From contig JAJFPB010000005.1 in the NCBI GenBank assembly GCA_020881915.1, positions 1,736,001-1,800,000 on the forward strand: a DNA stretch of 64,000 nucleotides. The letters are read 5' to 3'. The position numbers and the translations under genes are program-made. This DNA is from Paramyrothecium sp. XJ0827. Taxonomy: Eukaryota; Ascomycota; Sordariomycetes; Hypocreales; Stachybotryaceae. This document shows, piece after piece, positions 11,240 through 23,061 of this stretch. How positions within the stretch are numbered: the stretch's first letter is position 1; each line of letters opens with the position of its first letter. The notes below the pieces were generated by a model. That model was not told the origin of the DNA. It worked only from the letters and a program-made list of their open reading frames with translations, and did no database searches.

Positions 11240-12559
11240 ATGGCATCTGGACACGACTATGAGCGCGCTCAGCCGAATGGCACCGGATCGCATGGCCAAC
11301 AAGGACTGACTGTTGAGACCAAGTATAGAGAGCAGCGTTCAGAGAGCAGTGCTGCGTTTTTCTGCAGGAACGGTTTCGATCCCGGGTCAAAAGACGTTTG
11401 CGATGACTACGCCCGACGTCGATTCGTGGGCCGCAAGATAGCAGCCGTTGAATCGCAAGGCTACTGCTCGTATACTTTGGCCATAGGTGAAGCGCAAGTC
11501 TTACAGTTTCGGCCCTCGAGATTCAAGGTGGGCTCTCGGATCTCGGACCAAGCAAGAGCTGTGTACGGGTCGCTCGTCCCGGAAATCACATACCTTGGAA
11601 CTGTTCAAGGGTTGCTGCTTGCGGACGGCGGTGCTGATAATGACGGCTGTTTGCATATTTATGTACAGGACAGAATACAGGGCGTATCTTTGGCATCCTT
11701 CCGGGAAACATTAACCCACAGGCCAGCAGGTGAGGTGAGGGCATGCCGACGGCAGCTCGTCGAGGACATAAGCGAAGTCTTCGCCGTTGGACTTAGAAAG
11801 GGCCACCACAACCCGGCTGGGAGCCCGCATCAGAACAATGATCAGTCAAAATATTGCAACACGGGTTACGTTTGGAGAACATTAGACTGGAGGATAGCTT
11901 TGCTGAAAACCCTCCCAGCCGACACGGTTCGGCGACGAATTCACCAGGTGCAGCAGAAACTGGAAGACGTTGAAGACCTCCCTTGGTGTTTGACGCATGG
12001 CGACATGGTCCCGGCCAACGTCATGGTCGACTCTGCCACCGGTCGCCTAACCGGGCTCATCGACTGGGCTGAAGGGGAGTGGCTCCCCTTCGGCGTCGGC
12101 CTGTACGGGCTGGAGGAGCTGCTCGGCGAGGAGACGCCCTCGCACGGCTTCCGCTACTACGACGAGCACAACGAGCTGCGCCAGCTCTTCTGGAGGAGGA
12201 TGATGGAGAGCTCGCCGTGCAGGGCCCTGCGACCGAGGGACGTGGCGTTGGCGCGTCAGTTTGGAATCATGCTTTGGCGAGGCCTGGCCTTTGAGGACGG
12301 CCGCATTGACCGGGTGGTTGAGGCGGGTCGGGACGACGTGGATATAGCCAAGCTGCATGCTTTTCTTGGAGTCGACGATGGACTTGGTCCATATATCAGC
12401 CGAAACTGGGTCTCTGCATGGGCATTGCGGACCTGGCAAGCTCTGCGAGGATGCGCTAGGAAGCTGGGTGAGTGGTGGTATCGACTCTTGGGACAGAGGG
12501 CGGCCAGCATGCCAGTTGTAAGTAAGATTGCGAGCATGGCCAGTAGCAGCGCAGGTTAG
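11240..12559 (+). CDS. Aminoglycoside-phosphotransferase (APH) fold kinase-like protein
   Basis: Intronless, 439 residues. The central catalytic loop LTHGDMVPANVMVD (HGDxxxxN, about residue 252) and the downstream GLIDWAEGEW (the DFG-equivalent metal-binding segment) identify the APH/choline-kinase-like fold. The N-terminal nucleotide-binding lobe is weakly conserved (YTLAIGEAQVLQFRPS). Fungal genomes hold many such proteins, mostly of unknown substrate, and they are not antibiotic-resistance enzymes by default. The C-terminal ~80 residues (WVSAWALRTWQALRG... WWYRLLG) are Trp-rich and amphipathic and may associate with membrane. The gene is convergent with HIS6, with stop codons about 100 bp apart. 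Confidence 0.8.
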   Translation: MASGHDYERAQPNGTGSHGQQGLTVETKYREQRSESSAAFFCRNGFDPGSKDVCDDYARRRFVGRKIAAVESQGYCSYTLAIGEAQVLQFRPSRFKVGSRISDQARAVYGSLVPEITYLGTVQGLLLADGGADNDGCLHIYVQDRIQGVSLASFRETLTHRPAGEVRACRRQLVEDISEVFAVGLRKGHHNPAGSPHQNNDQSKYCNTGYVWRTLDWRIALLKTLPADTVRRRIHQVQQKLEDVEDLPWCLTHGDMVPANVMVDSATGRLTGLIDWAEGEWLPFGVGLYGLEELLGEETPSHGFRYYDEHNELRQLFWRRMMESSPCRALRPRDVALARQFGIMLWRGLAFEDGRIDRVVEAGRDDVDIAKLHAFLGVDDGLGPYISRNWVSAWALRTWQALRGCARKLGEWWYRLLGQRAASMPVVSKIASMASSSAG

Positions 12560-12660
12560 ACATCGCGGACTTGTACCCTTTCATAGTAGTAGGCCTTTGG
12601 CCCCTTTTCTCGTCACCTTGCGTCCCGATTTTAACTTGTCAATGGAGTTTCTTCGTTTTA

Positions 12661-13629
12661 TCATTGCTTCCTATTCCACTCTACACAGTCGTCAAACTTG
12701 ACGCCCGAGCCCCCGAAGCAGTCCAGGGCGCTTCCTATCGTCAGGTCCACCTTGCCGCGGCTGAGGCGCTTGACGAGCTCCAGGTCCTCCAGGTTGCGGC
12801 CCCCGCCCGCGTAGGTGACGGGGATGGAGGACCACTCGGCGAGCCGCTCCACGAGCCTCTCGTCGATGCCCTTCTGCAGGCCCTCGTTGTCCGCCGCGTG
12901 GATGAGGAACTCGCAGCAGTACGGCTCCAGGGCCTTGATGGAGTCTGGTCGCGGGGCTCTTTGTCAGCATGCTCGTTTCGTGTCCGGGGAAGAGGAAACA
13001 AGCTTGGCCGGCGTACCTTGGTTGACTTCCATGTCTGTGATGGTCTGCCACTTGTTCATGGCGACGAACCACTTGTCCTGGACTCGGCGACAGCTCAGGT
13101 CAATGACGAGCCTGTTCTTGTCGTTCCCTAGCGCCTCCAGGACGGCATCCAGCCGCTGCTGGCTGAACCGGCCGTCTGGGAACAGGAAAGACGTGACGAT
13201 GACCTGCACAACGGTCGTCAGCATGCCGACGAGCCGATTGGTCTTTTCTCTTCTTCTTTCTCTTTCTTTCTTTCTTTCTCTCTTCTTGGTCTCCGGGTGG
13301 GAACTCATCGTTCATTCTCCTCTCCGTACCTTCTCAGCGCCCGCGTCCAGCCACTCCTTTGCGTTCTTGTCGTTGATTCCGCCGCCGACCTGGAGCCCCT
13401 GCGGCCAGGCCTGCAGCGCCTCCTTCGCGGCGGCATCGTTGCCCGGGCCCAGCATGATGACGTGGGCGCCGGTCAGGGCGTTGTCCTTGTACAGCTTGGC
13501 AAAGTGTGCCGAGGAGTGCTGGGACACATGGTTGGTCTGCAGGGCTGACGAGGAGCTGTCCAGGGTCCCGCCCACGATCTGCTTCACCTGGCCGGTGTGC
13601 AGGTCGATGCACGGCCGGAAGCGAGTCAT
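12661..13629 (-). CDS. HIS6: 1-(5-phosphoribosyl)-5-[(5-phosphoribosylamino)methylideneamino]imidazole-4-carboxamide isomerase (histidine biosynthesis step 4)
   Basis: Three exons on the minus strand: 13629-13330, 13203-13017 and 12944-12661, coding for 256 residues. It is a TIM-barrel of the HisA/HisF superfamily. The N-terminal catalytic region is [19 protein letters not shown], with the catalytic Asp in CIDL; phosphate-binding loops include [10 protein letters not shown] and, near the C terminus, [13 protein letters not shown] and [12 protein letters not shown]. The enzyme opens the ribose ring of ProFAR by an Amadori rearrangement in the cytosol. Intron 1 (126 bp) is long for this window and holds a pyrimidine tandem tract; intron 2 is 72 bp and splits a codon. 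It is divergent from PHS1 across 514 bp. Confidence 0.93.
13245..13287. repeat. (TTTC)n pyrimidine tract inside HIS6 intron 1
   Basis: A run of about 40 bases made of TTTC/TC units on the plus strand, so GAAA-type purines on the transcribed sense. It lies wholly within the first HIS6 intron and accounts for much of its extra length. Confidence 0.8.
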
Positions 13630-14143
13630 TGTACCAGATGAATGGATGAGGCGGTTCTGAAGAAGATTAACCTGTCTGGTGAAGCTCACTCAGTATTTGT
13701 CATGAGCAGTTCTATCATGAGCTGCATTCGAGGCTGGCTTGGTCTTGGTCTCAGTGGGGAGCTTGTTCAAGGTCTGAGTTTGAGTCCGTTTTAGAGCTTG
13801 AGAGACGGGACCGGGATCGGGATCGGAGGTACGTACCCCGGCATCGCCTTTCTAGAAGGTACAGTGCAGTATTAGTGGTTACAGCGCCGTAGGTGGTAAC
13901 CTTTACCTTATTGCCATTCGCACCTTAGTCCACCTTAGCTACAGAGGGAAAGCTGCAAGCATTCCCCAAGCTCCACCACCAACAATCATCACCAAACCCA
14001 ACAAAAAAAACACAACCCCCGTCCCATCCCGCCCATTGCGAGCTTCCTTCCCTCACATCTCGATCTTTCACACCAAGACCCGAAAGCTGCTACAACCACC
14101 GACCTCCTCCACCGTACAGTTTCCCCCGGAACCCACCGCAATC
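13630..14143. promoter_or_regulatory. Divergent promoter between HIS6 and PHS1
   Basis: 514 bp between two start codons. Around 13890-13945 there are four close CCTTA/ACCTT-type motifs. An A- and C-rich leader just before PHS1 (13975-14020) resembles a fungal 5' UTR. No perfect TGASTCA general-control site was noticed. Confidence 0.45.
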
Positions 14144-14978
14144 ATGGCCAGCAAGGCGTCGAAAGCCCCCGCGAAGCAGGCCTCGCCCGCCAAGACGGCC
14201 TACCTCATCCTGTACAACTTCGTGTCCGCCGTCGCCTGGAGCGTCGTCCTCGGCCGCACCCTCTCCGCCAATGCCTTGCGCGGCCCTCAGTTCGTCCACC
14301 TTGTTGTTGGCGATTGGACCAAGTGGACGCAGACCTTGGCTGGCCTGGAGGTCCTGCACTCGCTACTCGGTATGCGACCAAGCTCTCCCCCGGTCTTCTC
14401 TTTGCCAGCTTTTCCTGCTGGTGTTCGTTTGCAAGCTCAGACTGGCTGACTGGCCCGATCTCTACTACAGGCATTGTTCGTGCACCCATCTTCACCACCC
14501 TCATGCAGGTTGCGTCCCGCTTCCTCCTTGTCTGGGGCGTCGTCCACCCCTTCCCCTACCTCGCCCAGTCGCCTGTCTACTCGTCCATGCTCGTCGCGTG
14601 GTCCGTCACCGAGGTCATCCGATACTCCTACTTTGCCTTCAACCTGTCCGGCGTGCAGCCTCGCATTCTCACGTGGCTGCGCTACAATACCTTCTACATC
14701 CTGTACCCAATCGGCATCCTGAGCGAGTGCACCCTTATCTGGAAGGCCACCGTTCCCGCTGCGCGGGTCCACGAGCTTGGCCCCTGGATCCTGTACGCCA
14801 TTCTTGCCATCTACGTGCCCGGTAAGATAGCCCCCTTTTGCAGCTCAGTCCTCCCCCTTCCGAGGCCTGGCTTTATTGACAAGACGTAGGCTCGTACGTG
14901 CTGTATACCTACATGATCAGCCAGCGCAAGAAGGTTATGCGGGATCTCAAGGCCAAGGACGAGAAGGCAACCCGATAA
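14144..14978 (+). CDS. PHS1: Very-long-chain (3R)-3-hydroxyacyl-CoA dehydratase (HACD/PTPLA family)
   Basis: Three exons: 14144-14369, 14471-14821 and 14890-14978, giving 221 residues. It is a multi-spanning ER membrane protein; hydrophobic helices begin at TAYLILYNFVSAVAWSVVLG and continue to ILYAILAIYVPGSYVLYTYMI. The family catalytic pair is visible in YPIGILSE, with Tyr154 and Glu161 seven residues apart, the same spacing as Tyr149/Glu156 in yeast Phs1. The enzyme removes water from 3-hydroxyacyl-CoA in the third step of the very-long-chain fatty-acid elongation cycle, feeding sphingolipid synthesis. The C terminus ends in a lysine-rich tail (QRKKVMRDLKAKDEKATR), consistent with ER retention. 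Both introns split a Gly codon after its first base. Confidence 0.93.
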
Positions 14979-15209
14979 GACGCCCAAGTTCTGGAAACTC
15001 AGCCCCATGTGTCCGCGTTCTTACAATGCGCGGCCGCGCTGTAGGCAACTTTGCAGGAGGAACGAACAGACAGTTGTTCTAATGTTTAATATTGAACCAT
15101 GATCAAATGCCACCCGGCTTGCATAGTACCCCCCAATCCATCGTCCATGTAATGCTCCTTGAAAGCGATCCATTCCGTATCATGCCCCCAGACCCGTGTA
15201 AATCCAATC

Positions 15210-16636
15210 TTACCACGGCGCTTCCTCAAGCATAGGCTTTGGGTCGGAGCTCGTTTCGTACCAGTCGTTCTGCAACCACCCGCGGATCAGCTCCGTAGCG
15301 TCATTAGCCAGCTGATCGTATCCCGGGTTCTCCTTGGCCTCGAACATGCCTGTGGTGTCACGCCATGTTAGCACAGACTTCTACCTCTTTCAAGCGATGG
15401 CGTCGGGTGCTACTCACTCATGTGGGCCCACGTCTCGTCCGTCGCCTTGTCGTTGACGGCCGGCTTCCACATGCCCGCCGATAGCTTGTTGGGCATGTTG
15501 CAGAAGGTCCTGTCGCGGCCCAGCACCGTCCCCACCATGCTTACCTCCTTTGACGGCGCCGCCTTTCCCAGCCGCGTGTACAGGTTGGCGAAGCCCACGT
15601 CGAGCTCCCGGTTGAGCTGCACCATGTAGGCCACCCGCTTCTTGAGCTCCTCCGCCCGCGCCAAACACCCCACGAACTCGAGGTGGGACGACACCCACGA
15701 CCAGCCCTCGGTGATCTGGTCTCTTTTCAGCCACGCGGCTGCGCCTCCGGCCGCGACGGCTCCCGCAGCCCCGGCGTACATGGCTACCCGGCCCCACTTC
15801 TGCCACGGGCTGCCGCCGGCCTGCGGTGCCGGGGTCGGCGGCGCAGGGAGGGCGCCTGCCGACGGCTTGGCCTTGGCCGCTGACGAAGCGTTCCCGGCGC
15901 CCCATAGCGCGCCGAGCCCGCTCAGCTGAGAGATGGCCGTGGCGGCGTTTTGGTAGTGGCTCTCCGCGCTGTGGGCGACCACGCCCGGGGAGATGCCGAG
16001 GTACGGCGTGTCGAAGGCCAGCACGCCTTGGATGTACGGGAACATGAGGCTGTTGAAGGACGGCCTGGCGCTCTTCTGCACGCCGTCCTCGGAGTAAATG
16101 GGCTTCTCCGACGACAAACCTATCGCGAGCTCCGCAGCCACGATGCCGCCCATCGAGTGCCCGATGAGTATCGTCCTCACCGAAGGGTCCACGGTCGGCG
16201 AGGGCGTGGCGGCTGCAACCTCGATGTCGATGACCTTTTCCTCCAGCCTGAGGGGTCGGCGTAAGCTTGCATGAACCCGCACATATAAAAATATGAAGCA
16301 GGCGACTCACCAGCTGCGAAAGCGACTCACGCACTCCCCCAAGTCACCCCTCGTCTCGTACCTAGGGTACACCAGGACCTTCACATCGACCTTGGGCAGC
16401 TCACGCGCCACCCGCCCCCGAAGATCCTCTGTGAACTGGTACTCATCGCCAAACGTTGACTCGCCTCCCTAGTTAGGGCGCCATGTGAGTAGTTTGGCAA
16501 AATAAAGAAAAATGGAAGAGACAGTGGAGTGATGGGTGAGCAGGAGAAGGACCCCATGATCGGGGACACTGGACACCTTCTCTTCTAGACGTACCTTGAA
16601 GCCGTGGATAAAGCACAGAATCAGCGTCTTCTTCAT
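15210..16636 (-). CDS. Alpha/beta-hydrolase (DUF676/lipase-like) with a C-terminal-half membrane segment
   Basis: Four exons on the minus strand: 16636-16595, 16468-16311, 16247-15418 and 15349-15210, encoding 389 residues in frame. It opens with LILCFIHGFKGGESTFGDEYQF, the oxyanion loop and first strand of the fold. It reaches the nucleophile elbow GHSMGG (Ser near residue 90) and FDTPYLGISPGVVAH, typical of PGAP1/DUF676-like serine hydrolases. A Pro/Ala-rich linker leads to one hydrophobic segment (VAMYAGAAGAVAAGGAAAW) that should span or dip into a membrane, then a helical domain resembling a tethering or protein-contact region. The substrate is unknown; a lipid or acyl ester is likely. 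Exon 1 has only 14 codons, but it supplies the HG loop, so the model is well supported. Confidence 0.82.
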
Positions 16637-17510
16637 CCTTCACGGACCAGGACTGTGCCCGTGCGAGTCGCCAGCTAGTGTCTCGGTGTCGCACGGGTGC
16701 TTTTTTGGGATGCAGATTTGTTGCCGCTGAAGCGCGTTGCGGAAGGGTGGCTGCAGTGGAAGTGGCGATTTGATGTGGTTTAAGACGGACACAGTCTTGA
16801 TAGAGGTCAGTGACGCTGCCCCACCACGTCTCTGTCGTAACTCAGAGCCCGCATATACCTTCTCCGTCGCCTACTCTACAGGTACAGTAGATAATGGCTC
16901 TCACGTGTGGCATGTGCGACCGCCTCGCTATAATACTTCACCAGGCTGAATCTGCCACCAATGATTCTCAGACTCCTCGACTAAGATAAGGGATTTATTC
17001 GTCAACAAAGACCTATAATTTTCTACCGTTGCGAAACCAATTTCATATTCGGGAATCAATACAAAGTCCACGACTTCGACTATCAAACTCTGTCCCAGTT
17101 ATCAACGTCTATTAGAATACATTTTACTTGCTGTCTAGACATGCCCAGGGTTAGCGATGGCAGCAGCAGGTGGCCGGCCCAACACCTCACGGCTTCTGCC
17201 TCGGGCTGCTTCCTCCTTCGCCTCCTTCGCCTCCTTCGCTTTGCAGTCCCCCTTCATCCCACCGAGCCTCCGGCGACTCTTCAATCAAAATCCTACTCCC
17301 CCTTCTTGTATGGTATTTGCATCTCGACGCCTCAGCCGCATCCTTGAGATACACATTTATCAGAATTCCCGCCTGATCCGCCAAACGCCTTAAGAGATTC
17401 ACATGTTCAAACAAGTTTGCCCGTAGCGGGCTCAACTCCAACTGCTGTCCCCCGCACAAGAGCAACACTATTGGAGCAACGTTGTACACCGCGGCAGCCC
17501 CCTATTTTAC
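16637..17510. other. Intergenic region between the hydrolase start and the STH1 stop
   Basis: No supported gene. Short Pro/Ser-rich frames at 17141-17489 overlap in several phases, as low-complexity DNA does (a CCTTCGCCT repeat near 17215-17240). This should hold the hydrolase promoter on the left and the STH1 3' UTR on the right. Confidence 0.45.
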
Positions 17511-20500
17511 TCAGTCCTCGTCGCTCTGAGCCGCCGTGCTACCGCCATTTGGTTCGCGTGAGCCACTCGATATTAGACGGATGCGGGTTCCACCTGGCTG
17601 TGGTGTGCCTCCAGCCGCCGATGGTGCCACAGACCCTGCTTTGCCTCCGTCCTCCAGCTCCTGCAGTTCGGGATGCGCGCTCAGCTGCTCCTCGTACTTT
17701 TGGTCGAAGAATTCCTGTAAGAAAGTCAGTAACAAAGCCCCGTTAGGACAGACTCCACGCTTTGACCGCACTCACCTTCATTGTTTTCGCATCTTGATAC
17801 AATATGCTGCCGTCCTCGTTGTACGTTTGACAGTTGCTGATCATCAACTCAAAGTCTTTACGCAAGTCGCTGAGGCTGCTGTATTCCTCTTTTTTGATGC
17901 GAGTTTGGATCTGATTCATGCAAATGGGGTTGTGGATGATGAGGTAATAGTCTGCATACTCGCGCTTGGGCGGCAGCTTGATGAAGGGCCCGATGATGAG
18001 ACGCTTGCCCGCATCGGATTCGTCGTCCTCGGCAGGGGGTTCAATGTCGTCAACCTCAAGTGTCATGAGGCCATCATAGAGAGATCGCAGGCTCTTCTGC
18101 AGCACCTCTCGGTGTTGTGGCGCCAGCTTGGAGTCGTTGCCGTTGGCGGCGACCTTGCTGGGTCTGCCTTGAGGGCCACGACGTTTCTTCGGGGGTGGCT
18201 CTTCGTCACCGTCCTCGGCCTTGCGCTTTTCGTTCTTGCTGCCGGGCTTGCGGCCGCGCTTCTTGGGGGTTTCGATTTCTTCTGAGCTAGCGCGGCTGGG
18301 GGCGGGTGAGTTATCCTTGGAATTGCCACCTACCCTCTTGACCCTGTTGGCCTCACGCTTGTCCTTGCGGGCCTGCTTACGGGCCGCAGCAGCCTCAGGC
18401 GAGTCGTCGTCGTCGTCGACCGCCATGAGCCATTGCTCCTCCGTCAGGCCGTCGTCATAGCGGACCTTGGTACGCTCACGTGCACCACGGCCGAGTACGG
18501 TCTCTTCCGTGTCCTCGGAAATTGGATTGGCGTCGCTCATGTAGATATCGGGGAGTTCATCCTCGCCCATAAGACGGGGCTTGGCCTTCGTTCCTGCGCG
18601 AGCACCGTATGTGGGATCCTTGGCGCGCTCTTCGTCGAGCCGCTGGAAGACCTCGATTTCTTCATCGCTACGTGCAAGTATCATGTTCAACTCGTCGTCC
18701 TCCATTTCGTCCTGCTCACCCGACTCAGCCATGTCGGCAGTTTCAAGCAGGGTACGAAGCATAGCATCTCGGTCGGTTTCGGAAGATTTGTTGTCGAAGC
18801 GACCAGCTTGAATGACTTTGCCATCCATGTCAAGCTTGAAGCGAGCTCTCTCCAGGATCTTCTCCTCGACTGAGTTGGAGCTGATGAGTCGTAAGATTCG
18901 CACTTCGTTCTTCTGACCAATACGATGCGCTCGATCCTGTGCCTGCAAGTCCTGATGGGGGTTCCAATCTGAATCATAAATGATGACTGTATCGGCAGTC
19001 TGCAAGTTCAGACCAAGACCACCAGCGCGGGTAGATAGCAAGAACATGAAGTATTTTGAATTAGGCGCATTGAATTCGCGAAGCAGGTCAGATCGCTCGT
19101 CTGATTTGGTCGTTCCGTCCAGTCGCAGATACTCAACCTTGCGGTACCGCAGATAGTCTTCCATGATGTCCATGATGGCGGTCATTTGGAAGAACATCAG
19201 GACACGATGGCCAGTCGCCTGGTACTTGGGAAGAATTCGGTCCAACAGCTCGAATTTGCCGGCCGTTCTCCACAACAAGTCATTGCTGATGCTCATGGGA
19301 TTCATCACATTCTCGACAACATCGAAGACGAATGGATGGTTGCAAAGTTTCCTGAGCTGCATGATCATGTTGCTAAGACCACGTGCGCCGGTCTTGCCAC
19401 CTTTTCCATCACTGACAACGAGCTTGTTGTGTGTAACCATTTGCTTGTAAAGTCGCGATTGCAAGGCAGAGAACTTGCATTTGATGACCTTTTCAGTCTT
19501 GTCGGGCAGATCCTTCTCGACATCCTTCTTCAGACGTCGAAGCAAGAAGGGTCTAAGCACCTTGTGTAGACGGCGAATCACGAGAATCTGTTCTTCTTCA
19601 GTGAGCTCCATCTTATCCTGGCCACCAGTGTTCGCAAACGGAGTGTTGAACCACTCGTCGAAGGTCGTAGCAGACTTGAAAATATTGGGTAACACGAAAT
19701 TAAGCATAGCCCACAGCTCTGCAAGGTTGTTTTGCAGGGGTGTACCGGTAAGAATGAGTCGGAAGCGAGTGGAGTAGTATTGCTGGATCGTAACGGTGAG
19801 CTTGGAGTTCGAATTTTTCATACGATGGCCTTCGTCGATGATCATGTGGAACCACTTGATCTTGCTCAGAATAGGTCGATCTTTAATAATGTACTCGTAG
19901 GTTGTGAGGAGAACCTGGAATTTGCCTTGGCGGATCTTCTCCTGCTGTTGCTTTCGAGCGTTTGGAGGACCCTTGTACACGATGCGGGACACGGAGGGGG
20001 CCCACTTCTCGAACTCAAGGTTCCAGTTGGTCAGAGTACTTAAAGGCACGATGACAAGATAAGGCCCACTCTGCTGCTTGCGCTCGATGAGGTATGTGAT
20101 CAGACTGATGGTTTGGATGGTCTTGCCCAGACCCATTTCGTCGGCAAGGATACCGTTGAGGTTGTTGTTGTAGAGCGAGATCATCCATTGCAGACCCTTG
20201 ATTTGGTATTCCTTGAGAGTGCCACCAACCAGAATGTTGGCTTGTTCCGTGACTTCCTCCCTGACGCGATGAGCCACGGCGTAGTAGTCAATCTTCTTGC
20301 TGCCGCCCTCTTCGTCGTCGGCTTCGCTCTCTTCCTCCTCCTCGGGCAGGTCTTGCATATCTCCACCGTAGTGTTCGGCAGCATGGCGTTGCTGGGCCTT
20401 AACCGAAGACGCCAATTGATGCAAGAAACCGTCCGTTTGTCGGAGCAGATGAGTGATACGAGTATCCTTGGCTTGGTCGAGAAGCTTGAGGTAGGCCTCC

Positions 20501-21966
20501 TCGTCGTTGGCCTTAAGAGCCTGAAGACGCTGCTTGGCTGTCCTCTCAATGCGCTTCTGCTCTTCCTTTTCTATGTTGAAGTGCTGAGCATACATAAGAC
20601 GGCTAAGCTTGTGCGACTTGTTCTTCTGGGCCGCGGCAGCCTCCTGGATCTGGGAACGGTGGTTGTGAATAGCCCGCAGGAAGTCGGTATGCTTCTTCTT
20701 CTCGCGATTCTCGCGCGCATCGCGCTGTTGCTTCTCAAGTTTCTCGGTAATGCGTGCCTCCCGGACATTCTGCTTCTTCATGCGCCGGTAGTTTGTGCGG
20801 TTGGTAGTCATGGCCAAGTTATCGTAATGCATCATTTGACGGGCGACCTTCTCGCGGAGCGCGCGTTGCTTCGCATACAGGGCTAGGCTCTTCATCTCAA
20901 TGATGGCCTTCCTCTTCAAGGTATCATCAGCCTCGACATTCTCCTTGGTTGAATCCCAGTGAGCGAGGTTGGCTGGCAAATTCTTGAGCTCTGAATATCG
21001 TTGGCTCATGCGGTTGAAGACAACCACCTCCCTCTCGTAGCGCAAATGATCAAAGTCGATACCCGTAGGGAAAACGCCCGGGATGAACCACCGGTTCTTC
21101 CGTTGAGCATGGTCGAAGTATTTAATGGTCGGTCGGATCATGCTCGTTCCGTAGGGCGACTTCACCGTCTTATAGGTGTGCGGCTTGGGGTGGGAAGCAG
21201 CCTCGTCTTGAGATACCAGTTCGGGTCCATTCGGAGCGGCCTTGCCAGGGGTTGGGGGAGGCACGCTGGCTTTCGTCTGGGCAGTCTGAGTCGGCTCGGG
21301 GGCAGATGCTTGACGACGTTGGCGCTGGTTGAAAATGGCTTGCTGCAGCGGCAGCGGCACGCCATTGTTCTTTCCAAGCATCTTGAAGGCGTGTATCTGC
21401 TGTCGCAACAAACCCAGCTGTTGTTGTGTGAAATGGCTCGAGGAGCCTGTGGAGGGAGAGACGCCGGTAGCAGAGGCTGGGGCGCTTTGGTTGGCCATTG
21501 TAGAAGAGGCCAGTGGCGGCGCTGAGGCTTGCGCGCCCTGCGGCGTAGGTTGCTGTGGACGACCAGCAGGTAGACCGTTCACGGCGCCGTTCTGGCCCTG
21601 CTGCTGCTGCTGCTGCTGTTGCTGCATCTGCATTTGCTGCTGTTGCTGGGCTTGCTGCTGCTGCTGTTGAGCTTGCAGATACTGCTGTTGGTTCCTGCGC
21701 ATGTTATGCTGTGTCTGGATATTGACGAGGAACTGAGTCGCCCGAATGTACTCAGGATCGGTCTGAGGAACACCCTGCTCCTTCATTTGCTTGAGTTTCT
21801 ACACCATTGAGAGATTAGCGACAGGTCTGATCCAGCGCGTCGTGATACCTTTTGCTGTTCGAATGGCACGTACATTAAAGACTTCTTCGGCTTGCTGCTT
21901 GGTCACGCCGGCGGCCATTGGCACGCCTGGGTGCTGGACCGCAGGCGGAGGCTGTACCGACGCCAT
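17511..21966 (-). CDS. STH1: SNF2-family chromatin-remodelling ATPase of the RSC complex
   Basis: Three exons on the minus strand: 21966-21874, 21798-17776 and 17714-17511, for 1439 residues. After a polyglutamine region (~70-100) comes a QLQ domain (~155-187, FTQQQLGLLRQQIHAFKML), then a long basic helical HSA/BRK-type region with FLRAIHNHRSQI. The SNF2 ATPase follows, with Walker A ADEMGLGKT near 580, DEGH near 684 and the helicase C motif with AQDRAHRIGQ near 990. A SnAC-like acidic stretch, an AT-hook-like KKRGRKPGSK and a C-terminal bromodomain (~1260-1420, with the acetyl-lysine asparagine in NCQTYNEDGS) complete it. QLQ plus bromodomain defines Snf2/Sth1; fungal Snf2 is usually longer at the N terminus, so Sth1 is preferred. 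Intron 2 interrupts the bromodomain just after DAKTMK. Confidence 0.92.
21595..21690. repeat. CAG/CTG repeat encoding polyglutamine in STH1
   Basis: Interrupted CTG triplets on the plus strand encode Gln runs on the minus-strand STH1 protein (residues ~70-100). Repeat length probably varies between isolates. Confidence 0.85.
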
Positions 21967-23061
21967 GGTAGTGGTGTTCTATGAAGATTCCCTCAACAAT
22001 TGACACCCCCGATAAAAACCCCGTGTTATTCTCGGCTATGTATGGTGCATGTCGGGAGGGAACGTTGAAATCGGAAGCTTGTCGCGCGACAAGTCGAACC
22101 CGGCGCGGGTGAGAAAAAATGGCAGCAAGTGGAAAAACACGTAAAAGAATGCCGAGAAGCGAAGGTAAAGCGAGTGCGGACCGTGTTGGGAACGGCGACG
22201 AAGACGTGGGAAGTCGTTAGGCGATTCGGATGGGTGACACGTCGTGGAGGCGCGTCTTTGCAGGGCCGACTTAGATGCTGAGCCGCATAGGACGCCTATA
22301 TCTTGGCTTGTCAGGCGTGGGATTTGCAAAACCAGGCCAAGGGGGTCGCGGGTGGTTGAAAAAATACGTGGAAGAGGTGTTGGGGCGCGTCGGGGAGGTG
22401 GCGCCGGCGGGGGCGGCGTGCAAATGGGGTGGAACTCGAAGTTGGCGAGGATTGGAGATGGGTTTCGATGGTATCAGAGGGGACCGGGCGATTTTTTGGA
22501 TGCGCGCGCTGGCGGGTTGATGATGGGGGAGTGGTGAAGACACAACTGACAAGATTCAGCGTGATGGTTGGTGCAGTGTACGTACATGACCCCACGGTAA
22601 ATTTCAGCACGGCCCAAGCGCAGCATTCTGCCTGCGCCTGAGGCCGGAAAAAAAAATCACTGGTCGACCACTCAGAGGAACGCAAGTGGGTCGGATTAGG
22701 CAAAATCCACCCACGACTTGAACTGGTATGAAGGTTACTATAAGGTACAAAATACGTGCTCCAGGCAGTCACGTGAGGCATGCAAGTCCGTCCCATCATC
22801 ATCAAAGCGACTGTGCTATGGCAGCCAAGCATATTCACTTTGCTGGATATGGCCTTACTGTAGCGGAATATGTCAGATAACTCACCACCGGCGGAAGTCC
22901 TGTCAGAATTTGTTTATAATATGCCCATGCGAATAGAACCGGGGCTGTGGAAAGCCGTGTTGATCTCCAGTAGATGGCCCCCTGGTCAATGCCAAGGCTT
23001 TGGCATATCAAAAAGGTGTGGTATGTGCGCATGGAAATGCGAGTCTTCGCCCAGGATGTTT
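21967..23061. other. Intergenic region upstream of STH1
   Basis: 1.1 kb with no supported gene. It has a strongly purine- and G-rich block on the plus strand at about 22320-22530, which produces several spurious overlapping frames. It should carry the STH1 promoter on the left and the WDR70 3' region on the right. Confidence 0.45.

Noticed and set aside
11240..12559. Aminoglycoside resistance gene
   Set aside because: Only the APH fold is supported; fungal members of this fold mostly have other or unknown substrates.
22311..22838. 175-codon minus-strand frame upstream of STH1
   Set aside because: Arises from G-rich low-complexity DNA that opens several overlapping frames at once; no domain.
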